This document shows, in pieces, positions 53,875 through 63,386 of a stretch of 64,000 nt of DNA. The translations under genes were made by a program, and so were the position numbers. Within the stretch, counting starts at the first letter, position 1, and every line of letters starts with the position of its first letter. The stretch is taken from positions 1-64,000 of the forward strand of contig JAEXDA010000011.1 of NCBI GenBank assembly GCA_023401925.1, in the 5' to 3' direction. Source of the DNA: Bacillota bacterium. GTDB taxonomy: Bacteria > Bacillota > UBA4882 > UBA8346. The notes beneath the pieces are model-generated. The model was given only the letters and a program-made list of their open reading frames with translations. It did not search any database and was not told the DNA's origin.

Positions 53875-55077
53875 ATGAAAGTAGGGTTTGACATGACATC
53901 CTTTAGGGCTCGGGAATTTTTGGAACGCATCGCTGGACTCCAAAATCTATTGTGCCAAAGAGAGGTTGCTTTGGCGATCCTCACCCAAAATTCCGACATT
54001 TATTATTATACCGGTTCGCTGCAGCCATTGTACTTATTGGTCCCGGATATGGGAAAACCCCTCATCCTGGCCCGGAAATCTCTGAACCGGATCCAGGATG
54101 AGGCCGGTAGTATTGAGCTGGGAGCATTTTATAATTCCAAGGATTTGATGAGGCTGCTGGAGCCGTATAAAATCAACGCTACAAAGCAAATCGGCTTTAC
54201 TCTGGATGCCACTTCCTATACCACAGTAGACCGTTTTCAGCAATTATGCGGCGGGGCCGGAATTATCGACTTATCCTTTGATATCCGGAGGTTACGCTTG
54301 GTCAAATCCGAGAGCGAGATCTCAATCCAGGCTGCGGCCGGCAAAATAATAGCCCATTTGCCGGAGCTTGTGAAGAAAGAATTCAGGCCCGGCATGACGG
54401 AGTTGGAATTAAGCGCGGTGATTGAAAATTATCTGCGTCTTCACGGACACGGGCTTTTGGTGCGTTGCCGCAAGGAAGGAATCGAATGTCTGGGAGTCTG
54501 TTCGGCGGGGGAAAATACGCTGGCGGGAACCAAGTTTGATGGGATTTGCGCCGGACTCGGAACATCTCGAGCGGTGCCCTATGGGGCCGCGATGAAGGTA
54601 ATTCCCCAAAACGTTCCGGTGCTTTTGGATTATGCCTTGGTTTTTGAGGGTTATCATGTTGACCAGACCCGGATGTTCAGTTGGGGTAAGCCCCCCTCTG
54701 AGGTGTTCAAGGCATATCAAGCCATGGTGGAGGTGGAAGGGGTTATTTTGGAATGTTTAAAACCGGGGATCCCTTGGCTTGAGGTTTTTGAGCGGGCTTC
54801 CGGGCGCGCTGCGGAACTTGGTTATGAGAAAGAATTTATGGGACTGGGTTCTGAGAAAGTCCGGTTTGTAGGCCATGGTGTCGGCTTGGAATTGGATGAA
54901 CCTCCTTTCCTGGCCCCTAAAATGGAATATCCGCTGGAAGCGGGAATGGTGGTGGCGGTGGAACCGAAAGTAGCGCTTCCGGGCATCGGAGTGGTGGGGA
55001 TTGAAGATACGCTGGTAATCCGTAATGGGGATCCTGAGTTGCTGACCAAGTGTTCGTCGGAGTTTTTAATTTTGTAA
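53875..55077 (+). CDS. M24 family metallopeptidase (Xaa-Pro aminopeptidase-like)
   Basis: The 400-residue protein has a creatinase-type N-terminal domain (about residues 1-160) and a pita-bread catalytic domain. Metal ligands are recognisable: Asp and Asp in LLDYALVFEGYHVDQTRM, His in VGHGVGLELDEPPFL, Glu in MVVAVEPKVALPG and Glu in VVGIEDTLVI. It probably removes N-terminal residues next to proline, or acts on a small dipeptide-like substrate. ATG 53875 is used; ATG 53893 is possible. Confidence 0.88.
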   Translation: MKVGFDMTSFRAREFLERIAGLQNLLCQREVALAILTQNSDIYYYTGSLQPLYLLVPDMGKPLILARKSLNRIQDEAGSIELGAFYNSKDLMRLLEPYKINATKQIGFTLDATSYTTVDRFQQLCGGAGIIDLSFDIRRLRLVKSESEISIQAAAGKIIAHLPELVKKEFRPGMTELELSAVIENYLRLHGHGLLVRCRKEGIECLGVCSAGENTLAGTKFDGICAGLGTSRAVPYGAAMKVIPQNVPVLLDYALVFEGYHVDQTRMFSWGKPPSEVFKAYQAMVEVEGVILECLKPGIPWLEVFERASGRAAELGYEKEFMGLGSEKVRFVGHGVGLELDEPPFLAPKMEYPLEAGMVVAVEPKVALPGIGVVGIEDTLVIRNGDPELLTKCSSEFLIL

Positions 55078-55283
55078 TCAATTGAAACTCATTTTGGCCG
55101 CTTTCTTTTGGTGCCCTTTCGTGTATTTCGCGGTGGATCGTCTTTTCCTTTCAAATCATAACCCAGGCACCGGCATGATGAAAAATGTCATAACCAATTT
55201 TCTCAAACTTCATTCCGGCTTTTTGGAATATAAATCAGCCGGCCCCCATATATTTTGATAGGTTATTAAACGGGGGCGTGCGA

Positions 55284-55607
55284 ATGAAGAACTATGAAAT
55301 TGAGAGAATCAGTGCGGGATCCGCATTTAAATTGCTCTTTTTATTGGGCTTGGTTTTAGGCTTGGTTCTGAGCTTGATTGCAATTCTTGTCGGCACCTGT
55401 TTGAACAGTATTGGACTTCAACTGGGGATTGCCAGTTTGGAACACACCGGACTGTTGCAAATTTTGGCCATTATTATGGGAGCCATCTTTGGAAGCATTG
55501 TTTACGGTTTATTATCGGGTTTGACGGGGGTGATCGCCGCCTTACTTTACAACGGGTTTGCCCGGATGGCCGGAGGCATTGTGATCCGGCTCGATGAAAG
55601 GAATTAA
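55284..55607 (+). CDS. Small membrane protein (DUF3566-like)
   Basis: The 107-residue protein has a short cytoplasmic start (MKNYEIERISAGSAFK) and two long hydrophobic regions (LLFLLGLVLGLVLSLIAILV and LAIIMGAIFGSIVYGLLSG), and ends ARMAGGIVIRLDERN. The start and end patterns recall DUF3566 transmembrane proteins. ATG 55284 is preferred over GTG 55278. A strong terminator follows. Confidence 0.68.
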   Translation: MKNYEIERISAGSAFKLLFLLGLVLGLVLSLIAILVGTCLNSIGLQLGIASLEHTGLLQILAIIMGAIFGSIVYGLLSGLTGVIAALLYNGFARMAGGIVIRLDERN

Positions 55608-55653
55608 TTATCAGTTTATAACCGAAAACCAAGGATTCCATATTATGGATTTT

Positions 55654-55679
55654 CCAGGCGAATCGCCTGGATTTTTTTT
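55654..55679 (+). terminator. Rho-independent terminator
   Basis: CCAGGCG (55654-55660), loop AAT, CGCCTGG (55664-55670), then ATTTTTTTT. It ends the small membrane protein gene before the convergent KAS III-like gene. Confidence 0.92.
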
Positions 55680-55698
55680 ATAGAAAAATATGTTCTCA

Positions 55699-56748
55699 TT
55701 ACAAACTCCAGTTGAGCCCGATTACTCCATGTTGCCAGCGGGTGTTTTCTGCGGCGTAAATTAAGATTTTGTCACCTTTCTTGAAGCGTTGCTCCTCCTT
55801 CGCTTTCACTAAAGTGAGAGGCACGGCGGCATTGGCCAGGCTTCCGCCTTCCGGGCTGATGCTGATGATTCGTTCCAGGTTTAATCCGGGTAATTGATCG
55901 ACGATTTTTTCCAGCATTTTTTCGGAGTCTACCGGTAAGATGATGTGATCGAATTGACTCAGCGACATCTGGGTCTGTCGTATGAACTTTTGGATAGCTT
56001 CAATCAATACTTCGGGAATGGTCGCTTCGGTTTGGGGACCGGCTTGGGATAGCGGCCATTGCTCTTTGTCAATTGAACTTGTGGGATAGGGATCAATCGA
56101 ACCGCCGACGGACATGATTGACCCAAAAGGGATAAACGGCCTGGTAGACCCTAATTGGGAATAAAAAATACCCTCGTCTTCCGTAGCGCATTCTTCAAGA
56201 ATTACGGCCCCGGCCCCATCTCCAAAAAGCATCAGGTTATATAAAGCTTTTAATGGAAAGTCTTTTTTATCATTTTCGAATAGAAAAGAAAACCTGCTGG
56301 ATGAGAGATCGGAGCCTATTACCAGCACACGGTGGGCCATTCCGGTTTGGATATACTGTTGAGCGCTAATCATCGCCGCGCCAAAGCCGGAACAGCCTGA
56401 ACGGATGTCGAAACCCATGCATTCCGCAATACCCAGTTTTTCTTGTAAGATCGTAAAACAAGGCGGTAATAAGTAATCGGGTGTGGCTGAGGAGTATATG
56501 ATCATCTCAATATTGTTTTCGCTGATTCCGGCCATGCTGAGCGCGGCCTTGGCGGCTTCAAACGCCATTTCCGTATTGGTCGTTTTAATTTCCCCCGTAG
56601 CAAGATTAATTACGCTGAAGCGGCTGGCATGGGGAATTTTTTCTGAGATAATGCGGGCTTTTTTGCCAAAAATCTCAATATACTCTTCATTGGTTATTTT
56701 GGGCGGCTTATAACCTCCGACCCCGATGATTCGCGCGCTCTTACTCAT
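55699..56748 (-). CDS. KAS III-like protein with incomplete catalytic triad
   Basis: The 349-residue thiolase-fold protein has Cys119 in GFDIRSGCSGFGAAM and the GDGAGAVILEE and EGGSLANAAVPLTLVKAKEE blocks. Where FabH has the catalytic HQAN it reads LPVDSE, so the His is missing, while the late Asn (LANAAVP) is kept. Such proteins usually transfer acyl groups or use other chemistry, not malonyl decarboxylation. ATG 56748 follows GGGAGG. It overlaps the radical SAM gene by 8 bases, so the two enzymes are co-translated and probably act in one pathway, whose product is unknown. Confidence 0.85.
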   Translation of the reverse strand: MSKSARIIGVGGYKPPKITNEEYIEIFGKKARIISEKIPHASRFSVINLATGEIKTTNTEMAFEAAKAALSMAGISENNIEMIIYSSATPDYLLPPCFTILQEKLGIAECMGFDIRSGCSGFGAAMISAQQYIQTGMAHRVLVIGSDLSSSRFSFLFENDKKDFPLKALYNLMLFGDGAGAVILEECATEDEGIFYSQLGSTRPFIPFGSIMSVGGSIDPYPTSSIDKEQWPLSQAGPQTEATIPEVLIEAIQKFIRQTQMSLSQFDHIILPVDSEKMLEKIVDQLPGLNLERIISISPEGGSLANAAVPLTLVKAKEEQRFKKGDKILIYAAENTRWQHGVIGLNWSL

Positions 56749-57982
56749 TAATGGATACCTCCCTGTTAAAGTTGGCGGCGGCTTCGAAGAATTTTCCGCT
56801 TCTTCCCTGAACCACGCATTGGGATGCCAGGAGTTCCGATAGTTCAATCGAATATGGTTTTTTATCGTCATCGGCTGCCATTTGTTTCATGACTTTTCCT
56901 ATTTTCCGCCCATAACAAGTTAGGCCGGAGTTTTTAAAATATTTTTCCATGGAAAGATAAATATCTTTTAGACTTTGCTCGTAGATATTTCCGAATACGA
57001 GGGGAACAGCCACGCAGGGTGTTACAAAACCGTCGTTATTAATGGAAATCAGGTGGCAACCGGCTCCGCATCCCAAACAATCTTGACTTTCATAATCACA
57101 AAATAAAAGGATGCTAGGATATTCCGGATTATCAAGAGTGTCCGCCTTGAATTTACGGAGTGTCTTCATGGCATCGATATACAATGGTTTATAGTTTTTG
57201 CCTTCAAGATTCCCTTGGGGAATCGGCAGAATGATTCTAATTTCATCAACCGCCAATTTGGTTACAAAATCGAGATAAGAAAAAATATCGTCGGATTTTA
57301 ACAAATCATTGGTGATGCAAAGCGTAACTGTGGTGTAAATATTGGCTTCCACAAGAAGATTGAGTGCATTCATAACATCATCATAGGCTCTGGTATTTCC
57401 CCGCCGGGTATTGATGAGTGTTTTATCAAAATGATCCAAGCTAACGACAAAACGGGTGAGGTTGGAACCGGCGATATTCCGGATAAATTTTTGATTGATT
57501 CCGTAGCCTGTCGTATAGAGCTGAATTTCCATTCCATCGGGAACATACTGAATAAAATCTTCGATATCGTCTCTCAACATCGGTTCTCCGCCGGTTATTC
57601 CGACGATGACCGTACCCAAATCATAAGCTTCTTGAATGCTCTTTTTAAATGCGGATAAATTCAAGTCGTCATTATTTTTAAACTCAGAGCGAAAACAATG
57701 CCAACAACTACAATGGCATTTGCCGGTCACTACGAAATCCGTCCAAAGGGGAACCCGCTCCCGAAGTCCTATCCTTTTGACACCTTCAAAGAAACGGTTC
57801 CAAGATTTTCCCGGAAAGGAGGGAAGAAGACTACTGATATAAATTCTGTTATGTAAAGTATCCGTAGTCAGTTTCTCCTCTTTAAAAAAATCTAGACTTC
57901 CTGCGATTTCTTCTCTCTGGTCAGGATTAAGAAGGTACTGGGTTTTCTGGTTGATTCCAAGAATTTTGGAATGAAATTTCAT
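56741..57982 (-). CDS. Radical SAM enzyme with SPASM-like C-terminal Fe-S region
   Basis: The 413-residue protein has the SAM cluster motif CHCSCWHC (CxxxCxxC) after WTDFVVTGK, the GGEP motif (ITGGEPMLRDDI) and later radical SAM strands. A C-terminal Cys-rich region (CDYESQDCLGCGAGCHLISI, then VTPCVAVPLVFGNI and GLTCYGRK) resembles SPASM/twitch domains that hold extra 4Fe-4S clusters. These often modify peptides or proteins. ATG 57982 follows AAGGAAG; GTG 57991 is too close. It is co-translated with the KAS III-like gene and divergent from a flavodoxin-ferredoxin that could supply electrons. Confidence 0.88.
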   Translation of the reverse strand: MKFHSKILGINQKTQYLLNPDQREEIAGSLDFFKEEKLTTDTLHNRIYISSLLPSFPGKSWNRFFEGVKRIGLRERVPLWTDFVVTGKCHCSCWHCFRSEFKNNDDLNLSAFKKSIQEAYDLGTVIVGITGGEPMLRDDIEDFIQYVPDGMEIQLYTTGYGINQKFIRNIAGSNLTRFVVSLDHFDKTLINTRRGNTRAYDDVMNALNLLVEANIYTTVTLCITNDLLKSDDIFSYLDFVTKLAVDEIRIILPIPQGNLEGKNYKPLYIDAMKTLRKFKADTLDNPEYPSILLFCDYESQDCLGCGAGCHLISINNDGFVTPCVAVPLVFGNIYEQSLKDIYLSMEKYFKNSGLTCYGRKIGKVMKQMAADDDKKPYSIELSELLASQCVVQGRSGKFFEAAANFNREVSINE

Positions 57983-58220
57983 GGTATGCACTTCCTTTCT
58001 GATTTACTAAAATATACCATAATATGGAATATATTTCAATTTAATATTTATAAAAATTGTGGCAATTCGCGAATAACATATTAACCGAATTTATTTAATA
58101 AAATAAGTTATTGCATTATATTAAAACAGATGTTAGTATACTATTTGGAATTTAAAATATTAATTCAAACTTGTTGCGGATTTTTCCGGAAAATAATTGA
58201 TGGATGGGAAGGGAAATGGG

Positions 58221-59063
58221 ATGAAGATCGGAATCTATTATTTTTCAAGTACGGGTAATACGGAATGCGGAGTGAAGGTTTTAAAAAGGCATCTTGAACT
58301 TTCGGGTCATCAGTGTGAAACGATATCGATTGAAAAATCTGCCGGGGAGAAACCTGATAAATTTGAGTTACTGGGATTTGCCTCCCCTGTATTCCATGGA
58401 TATCCTGCACAGATAATGATTGATTTTATCAAGAAAATTCCAGTTTCCGAAAAACAGCGGCTGGGATTTACGATTTTATGCCCCTGCTTTAAATTGCTTT
58501 CAATTGGTTATTGGGGAAGCCGGGAAAATTTTCGGGATTTGATTGAATCAAAAAACATTAAAGTCCTCGCCCAATTGGGGTTTTACGGTGAAGCCAGCCA
58601 TCCGTATGTCCGAAAGTTATTTTTAAACCGGTTCACGTCTCCGTTTTTTGCCGCTTCTTTCGGTAAAAACCGCCCGGATGAGCGAGATGAAAAAGTATTG
58701 CAGAGGTTTGCCGGAGAATTGAATGCCATTTGCGAGAATTACAGGGTGAATCGAACTTATAAACCGCATGACAGTAGCCTGCGAAAATGGCTATCCGGGA
58801 AAATGGTAAAGCCGTTGGTGTCGCATTTAAACCGATCGTTGTTAACGAAAGTAATCGATGAAAAAAGCTGTACCCGATGCGGGTATTGTGTTGAAGCTTG
58901 CCCGGTTGGTGCGATCAGCATGGAGAACCGGCCCACATTCGATATTGAAAAATGTTTCCATTGCCAAAAGTGTATCAACCTTTGCCCGCAAAATGCCATC
59001 GTTTATCAGACCACAAAAGTGTTCAATCGTTATAAAGGGCGCCAGAGTACTGTGGAAATGTAA
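58221..59063 (+). CDS. EFR1-type flavodoxin with two 4Fe-4S clusters
   Basis: The 280-residue protein has an N-terminal flavodoxin-like domain (KIGIYYFSSTGNTECGVKVL; FMN phosphate loop SSTGNT) and a C-terminal bacterial ferredoxin with two CxxCxxCxxxCP motifs (CTRCGYCVEACPVGAI and CFHCQKCINLCPQNAI). It should carry electrons in the cytosol. ATG 58221 is chosen because GAAGGGAAA precedes it and the flavodoxin motif starts there; the frame is open from 58197. It is divergently placed to the radical SAM/KAS III-like pair across an AT-rich 238-base gap, making it a plausible reductant. Confidence 0.9.
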   Translation: MKIGIYYFSSTGNTECGVKVLKRHLELSGHQCETISIEKSAGEKPDKFELLGFASPVFHGYPAQIMIDFIKKIPVSEKQRLGFTILCPCFKLLSIGYWGSRENFRDLIESKNIKVLAQLGFYGEASHPYVRKLFLNRFTSPFFAASFGKNRPDERDEKVLQRFAGELNAICENYRVNRTYKPHDSSLRKWLSGKMVKPLVSHLNRSLLTKVIDEKSCTRCGYCVEACPVGAISMENRPTFDIEKCFHCQKCINLCPQNAIVYQTTKVFNRYKGRQSTVEM

Positions 59064-59121
59064 GAACAGTTACCCCTGAATTGGCAGGATGACTGGGTAT
59101 TCGAAAAATAGGAGGCCGAGT

Positions 59122-59262
59122 ATGCTTCTTGACCTAACCCCGTGTCCCTGCAAGCTTTGTTTAAATGCGGTTTCATTCAGACGTTGCAATCCTGGGCAAG
59201 GGGTAATTTTTAACGGAAATGGTGGTAAGATTGAATTTGGGATGGCATTAAAAAAGTTTTGA
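59122..59262 (+). CDS. Cys-rich small ORF of 46 codons
   Basis: ATG 59122 lies 6 bases after AGGAGG, 58 bases downstream of the EFR1-type gene. The product begins MLLDLTPCPCKLCLNAVSFR, with five Cys in the first 22 residues, and ends GKIEFGMALKKF. No family is recognised. It could be a small metal- or cluster-binding protein, a modified peptide precursor for the nearby radical SAM enzyme, or the end fragment of a decayed gene. The following bases hold other gene-like scraps. Confidence 0.4.
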   Translation: MLLDLTPCPCKLCLNAVSFRRCNPGQGVIFNGNGGKIEFGMALKKF

Positions 59263-59279
59263 TATAGAGATACCTATCA

Positions 59280-59550
59280 CAGGCTGAATATGTAACGGTT
59301 GAAGGTGCTCCTCCCCTGTCCCAGATGGCGACTTTCATTGAGGGAGGTTATGCTTTTAAGCGCGCAGGAGCCGGAGGTTAGGTGAATAGGCCAACCGTAA
59401 TCTGAACTCCTGAACCGTCTCATCCAACAGCATTCGTTGATAGCTCGATAGCTGTTAATCAGCTTGTTTGGTTTGATACTATCGGCCCATACCCGGCACC
59501 AAGGATGCCGTTTGAGTCACAGAATGAGGTAATACCGGATATCGATTAAA
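59280..59550 (+). pseudogene. Decayed coding remains, family unknown
   Basis: No complete frame exists, but protein-like stretches are read in different frames: SQAEYVTVEGAPPLSQMATF then IEGGYAFKRAGAGG (about 59280-59380), and HPTAFVDSSIAVNQLVWFDT then IGPYPAPRMPFESQNEVIPD (about 59427-59549). They look like pieces of one eroded gene. The remaining part of the 640-base gap up to 59706 shows no gene. Confidence 0.35.
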
Positions 59551-59706
59551 AGTGACTTCAAAATTAAGGAAGTTCCTATCGATACTTGTTTTGTTGGCCA
59601 GAATGTGGTAAACTTCATTTAGATGTTAAACATTCTACAAGTTGATTTTTTCACGGTAATTTTATTTGAATGACCATAGAAATTTGATTCCAAAATAGAG
59701 GTATTC

Positions 59707-60411
59707 ATGAATAGCGTTTCCATTGAAAGAATTGATCGGGTTGAAAAAGTCTTCGAATTGATGAAAGATCAAATTATCAGCGGGGAATGGAATGCCGGAG
59801 ATAAAATTCCATCCGAAAACGAACTTTGTAAGATGTTTAATGTAAGCCGCAACACAGTTCGCGGCGCCATTCAAAAATTGAAGACCATTGGGGCCGTAAC
59901 GACCCAACAAGGTAAGGGTACCTTTATTTTTAAATCCTTTACCGATAGTTATATTGATAGTTTTATCCCTTTGATTTCATTAGATAAAGAAGAAATGCTC
60001 GATATCATTGATTTCCGGGGTATCATTGAGAATGAAAGCGCTAGTTTGGCTGCGAAATTGGCTACGGAAGAAAATTTGAATCAGATCCAAAAAGCCTTTG
60101 ATAATATGGTTGCTAGTTTGGACGATTATAAAAAATATTCAATTGCTGATTATCAATTTCATTTAAGCATCGTTAAAGCTTCTCAAAATAGAGTCTTTTA
60201 TAAGGCGATGTTGCGATTAAAGGAATTTTTGTACCGGCATTTGGAGGAAATGAATCGCGTAGGCGATATAACACGGAGTATTGATGGACATCGTAATTTA
60301 TTAAAAGCAATCAAAAATAGGGATGATGAATTGGCTAGGACGCTTTCCCAAAATGATATCGCCCAAGTAAAATTAGAATTTAATAGTCATCTCTCCAAAA
60401 AGGAAGAGTAG
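59707..60411 (+). CDS. GntR-family regulator, FadR subfamily (FCD domain)
   Basis: The 234-residue protein has a GntR winged helix (about residues 10-75: LMKDQIISGEWNAGDKIPSE, then MFNVSRNTVRGAIQKLKTIG). The FCD ligand domain follows, with the metal-binding Asp/His set seen in DFRGIIENESASLA, YQFHLSIVKASQN and IDGHRNLLKAIKN. FCD regulators usually respond to sugar acids such as hexuronates. Placed just before the mannonate dehydratase gene, it probably regulates this uptake and breakdown operon. ATG 59707 follows AGAGGTATTC. Confidence 0.9.
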   Translation: MNSVSIERIDRVEKVFELMKDQIISGEWNAGDKIPSENELCKMFNVSRNTVRGAIQKLKTIGAVTTQQGKGTFIFKSFTDSYIDSFIPLISLDKEEMLDIIDFRGIIENESASLAAKLATEENLNQIQKAFDNMVASLDDYKKYSIADYQFHLSIVKASQNRVFYKAMLRLKEFLYRHLEEMNRVGDITRSIDGHRNLLKAIKNRDDELARTLSQNDIAQVKLEFNSHLSKKEE

Positions 60412-60554
60412 TAATTTTTTATTGTAACTTGTAGAACAACCAACAAGTTTACTGATTTAAATTCCATTATCATCGGCGAAAGAGGGTGAACTATTACTTT
60501 GTGGGCAAAATCAAGTTTATGAAATGCCAAATCGCATAAAAAGGAGAAAAGAAT

Positions 60555-61742
60555 TTGAAAATAACTAATGTTAAGGCAATCGTAACTTGTCCGGGAAGAA
60601 ACTATGTCATCGTCAAGATTGAAACGGATGAAGGAATCAGTGGGTTCGGCGATGCGACGCTCAATGGAAGAGAACTGGCTGTAGCCGAAATATTGGATAA
60701 ACATATTGCGCCACTTTTGCAGGATACTGACCCGGATCGGATTGAGGACACCTGGCAATATATCTTTCGCGGAACATATTGGCGGGGAGGCCCGGTCCTA
60801 ATGACCGTTTTAGCTGGAATTGACATGGCGCTATGGGACATTAAGGGTAAAAAGAGTAATCTACCGTTATATTCTCTTCTTGGCGGGAAAAGCCGGAATA
60901 AGGTTTTGTGCTATACCCATGTTTCCGGCCGGGATTTTAAGGAAGTTGCTGCCAATGTTGTTCAATATATGGAACGGGGGTATAAAGCCCTCAGAGTTCA
61001 AGTGGGTATTCCGGGATGTGTAGGGACATATGGAATTGAAAATGATCCGGGCGATCTGCCGTTTGTTGAGGAATGGGAACCCCGTCCTTACCTGCAGACA
61101 ATTCCGCGATTGCTGGAGTATTTACGCGCGGAAGTGGGATTTGAATTGGAACTACTTCATGATGTTCATGAACGTTTGACTCCGGTGGAGGCCAAAATTT
61201 TGGCTAAAGACTTAGAGCCATATCAGTTATTCTTTTTAGAAGATCCTTTGCGGCCTGAACATAAAGAAAGTTTTAGTGTCATTCGGCAAGGCGCAGCAAT
61301 TCCTATTGCCATGGGTGAGCTATTTAATACAAAATGGGATTGTACAACACTTTTTGAAAAACAACTCATCGACTACATTCGTTGTGATATTAGCCATATT
61401 GGAGGAGTTACCGAAGCCAGAAAAATTGCCAATTGGGCCGAGATTTATCATATTAAAACTGCGTGGCATGGACCGTCCGATATATCGCCTATCAGTCATT
61501 TGGCTAATGTGCATCTGGATTTGGCGGTTACCAACTTCGGTATTCAAGAGCAATGCCAATTTGAACCGCAAGTTAAAGATGTCTTTTCCGCAGTGCCGAT
61601 TTTCAAAGACGGGTACTTAACTGTTCCCGACAAGCCTGGAATTGGTTGTGAAATTGATGAAACGGCAGCCGCGCGTTATCCTTATAAACGAAGTTACCTA
61701 CCGGTATCCCGGCGTAAGGACGGCACGGTTCAAGATTGGTAA
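60555..61742 (+). CDS. manD: ManD-type D-mannonate dehydratase (enolase superfamily)
   Basis: The 395-residue enzyme belongs to the RspA/ManD group. It dehydrates D-mannonate to 2-keto-3-deoxygluconate in glucuronate breakdown. Metal and catalytic residues are recognisable: Asp and His in LLHDVHERLTP, Glu in FFLEDPLRPE, Glu in IAMGELFNTKWD and His in TAWHGPSDISP; also RVQVGIPG in the first barrel. The TTG 60555 start follows AAGGAG. Some ManD-like proteins have low or other sugar-acid activity, so D-mannonate is likely but not certain. The ABC transporter genes after it should bring in the substrate. Confidence 0.88.
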   Translation: MKITNVKAIVTCPGRNYVIVKIETDEGISGFGDATLNGRELAVAEILDKHIAPLLQDTDPDRIEDTWQYIFRGTYWRGGPVLMTVLAGIDMALWDIKGKKSNLPLYSLLGGKSRNKVLCYTHVSGRDFKEVAANVVQYMERGYKALRVQVGIPGCVGTYGIENDPGDLPFVEEWEPRPYLQTIPRLLEYLRAEVGFELELLHDVHERLTPVEAKILAKDLEPYQLFFLEDPLRPEHKESFSVIRQGAAIPIAMGELFNTKWDCTTLFEKQLIDYIRCDISHIGGVTEARKIANWAEIYHIKTAWHGPSDISPISHLANVHLDLAVTNFGIQEQCQFEPQVKDVFSAVPIFKDGYLTVPDKPGIGCEIDETAAARYPYKRSYLPVSRRKDGTVQDW

Positions 61743-61915
61743 GTCATCATTTTTTCATTGTCAGACTCCATGATAATGAATGCAGCCACCTATTGCCGGC
61801 TTTATGGCAGCCGTTAAGAGAAAGATAATATTGCATCATAAAAGGAGATGGTTCATGGACAAACAGAAAACGGCTTAAAGCGGTTGGTTAAATGCAAAAA
61901 AAGGGAGGAATTATA

Positions 61916-63229
61916 ATGAGTCTAAAGAAACTTTTTGGCTTAATCAGTGGTGGTATGATTGCTTTATTGCTTTTGAGTACGGTGAATTCTCTTGCAAGTG
62001 ATAAAGTAACTATCCGGTATCTTACACACAGTGTATTGGAAGAACCTGCGCGAACGGTTATTCTAAAAGGGATTAAAGATTTTGAACATAAGTATCCGAA
62101 TATTCATATTGAAGTGGAAGCGGTTCCCAATGATCAAATACAACAAAAGATCTTTACTTATGCTGCGGCGGGAATGTTACCGGATGTCGTGGGATTGCAA
62201 GGAGTAGGGATTGAACCGTTTGCTTCCAATGGTAACTTGTTGGATATTGCGGTGCTTGTCAAAAAAGATAAGTTGGATAAAGAGTTCTTCAGTCTGGAAG
62301 CAGCGACCGGGTTAAATGGAAAAGTATATGGATTACCCCTTTATGGCGGTACGGACGCCTTATTTTATAACCCAAAGTTGTTTCAAGAGGCTGGCTTAAA
62401 TCCCAATGATCCACCCAAGACTTGGGAACAGTTACTTAATGATGCTAAAAAATTGACGAAGCCGGAAAAAGGGCAATATGGCATGGGTATATACGGTAAG
62501 ACGGTACATGCCTTGCGAATTATGCATTATATGAGTAATGCCGGCTCTAATGGCGACATTCTACGGCTCAATCGCAAAAAGAACAACAGTTGGGATATTT
62601 TGGTCAATAGTCCGGATTCGCTTAAAGCATGGGAATATTTAAAGAGCCTTGTGGATAATAAGGTAGTACCACCCAATACCGTCGAATTAACTTATCCTGA
62701 TTTGATTAGTCTCTTTGCCCAGGGCAAGGTTGCTATGTTAACCACAGGTCCGTGGGGAATTGCTACGATTAAAGCGGCCAATCCAAATTGCGAGTTTCGA
62801 ATCGCCATGCATCCGACACCGAACGGGAATCCTCCTAGTCTAAGGACGGCGCCGCTGGTTACAGTGATTAATAAAAATACTAAGTATCCAAAGCAGGCGT
62901 ACACTTTTCTAAAATATTTAACAGTGAATATCGGTTCGGAAATGGCTGGAGAAGGGTATGGCATATTAACCAGAACTGCTGAAAATAATCCGAAAGTAAA
63001 ATCCAATCCGGCTATGAAAGTTTTCGCCGAACAACAAAAATATGCCTATTTTTCGGCTCAAGAATTATTGCTTCCAGAATGGTTGAAATGTAAGGATCAA
63101 GCATGGGGTCCTGCTTGGGAAAGAATGCTGATCGGGACTGTTTCCCCCAAAGAAGCTGTTAATCAAGGGGCAAAGGCAATGAAAGAGATTTTGGGAGATA
63201 AGGGTAACTTAATATATCCTACCAATTAA
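61916..63229 (+). CDS. Extracellular sugar-binding protein of the hexuronate operon
   Basis: The 437-residue product has a signal peptide ending VNSLA|SD with no lipobox. The family 1 carbohydrate-binding fold follows (KVTIRYLTHSVLEEPARTVI, MLPDVVGLQGVGIEP, LFYNPKLFQEAGLNPNDPP, MLTTGPWGIATIKA). It is the substrate-binding component of the ABC importer whose permease gene starts at 63387. ATG 61916 follows GGGAGG. It probably binds an oligo-uronide or uronate, judging by the dehydratase upstream. A MITE-like repeat separates it from the permease. Confidence 0.88.
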   Translation: MSLKKLFGLISGGMIALLLLSTVNSLASDKVTIRYLTHSVLEEPARTVILKGIKDFEHKYPNIHIEVEAVPNDQIQQKIFTYAAAGMLPDVVGLQGVGIEPFASNGNLLDIAVLVKKDKLDKEFFSLEAATGLNGKVYGLPLYGGTDALFYNPKLFQEAGLNPNDPPKTWEQLLNDAKKLTKPEKGQYGMGIYGKTVHALRIMHYMSNAGSNGDILRLNRKKNNSWDILVNSPDSLKAWEYLKSLVDNKVVPPNTVELTYPDLISLFAQGKVAMLTTGPWGIATIKAANPNCEFRIAMHPTPNGNPPSLRTAPLVTVINKNTKYPKQAYTFLKYLTVNIGSEMAGEGYGILTRTAENNPKVKSNPAMKVFAEQQKYAYFSAQELLLPEWLKCKDQAWGPAWERMLIGTVSPKEAVNQGAKAMKEILGDKGNLIYPTN

Positions 63230-63242
63230 TATTTTGGTTCTC

Positions 63243-63363
63243 GGGGCTGTCCTCATAGGAAATTCATGCCTGATAAGAAATACAATATATTAAAAATAAA
63301 ACGATTCAAAGAAACCGCAGATTGTATTTCTTATTGATTTTAAAGTACTTTTTGGACAGCCTC
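63243..63363. mobile_element. MITE-like palindromic repeat, copy C
   Basis: About 121 bp, starting GGGGCTGTCC and ending TTTGGACAGCCTC, so the ends are inverted repeats. Internal arms AAGAAATACAATATAT and ATTGTATTTCTTA are the same as in copy A. It sits between the sugar-binding gene and its permease and probably forms a long hairpin in the mRNA. Confidence 0.75.
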
Positions 63364-63386
63364 AGATAACAAAGAGGTGGCAATTC

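Noticed and set aside
55699..57982. HMG-CoA synthase or standard FabH plus a heme-biosynthesis radical SAM
   Set aside because: The KAS III-like protein lacks the needed His and Glu pattern, and the radical SAM lacks the features of heme enzymes; no specific pathway can be named.
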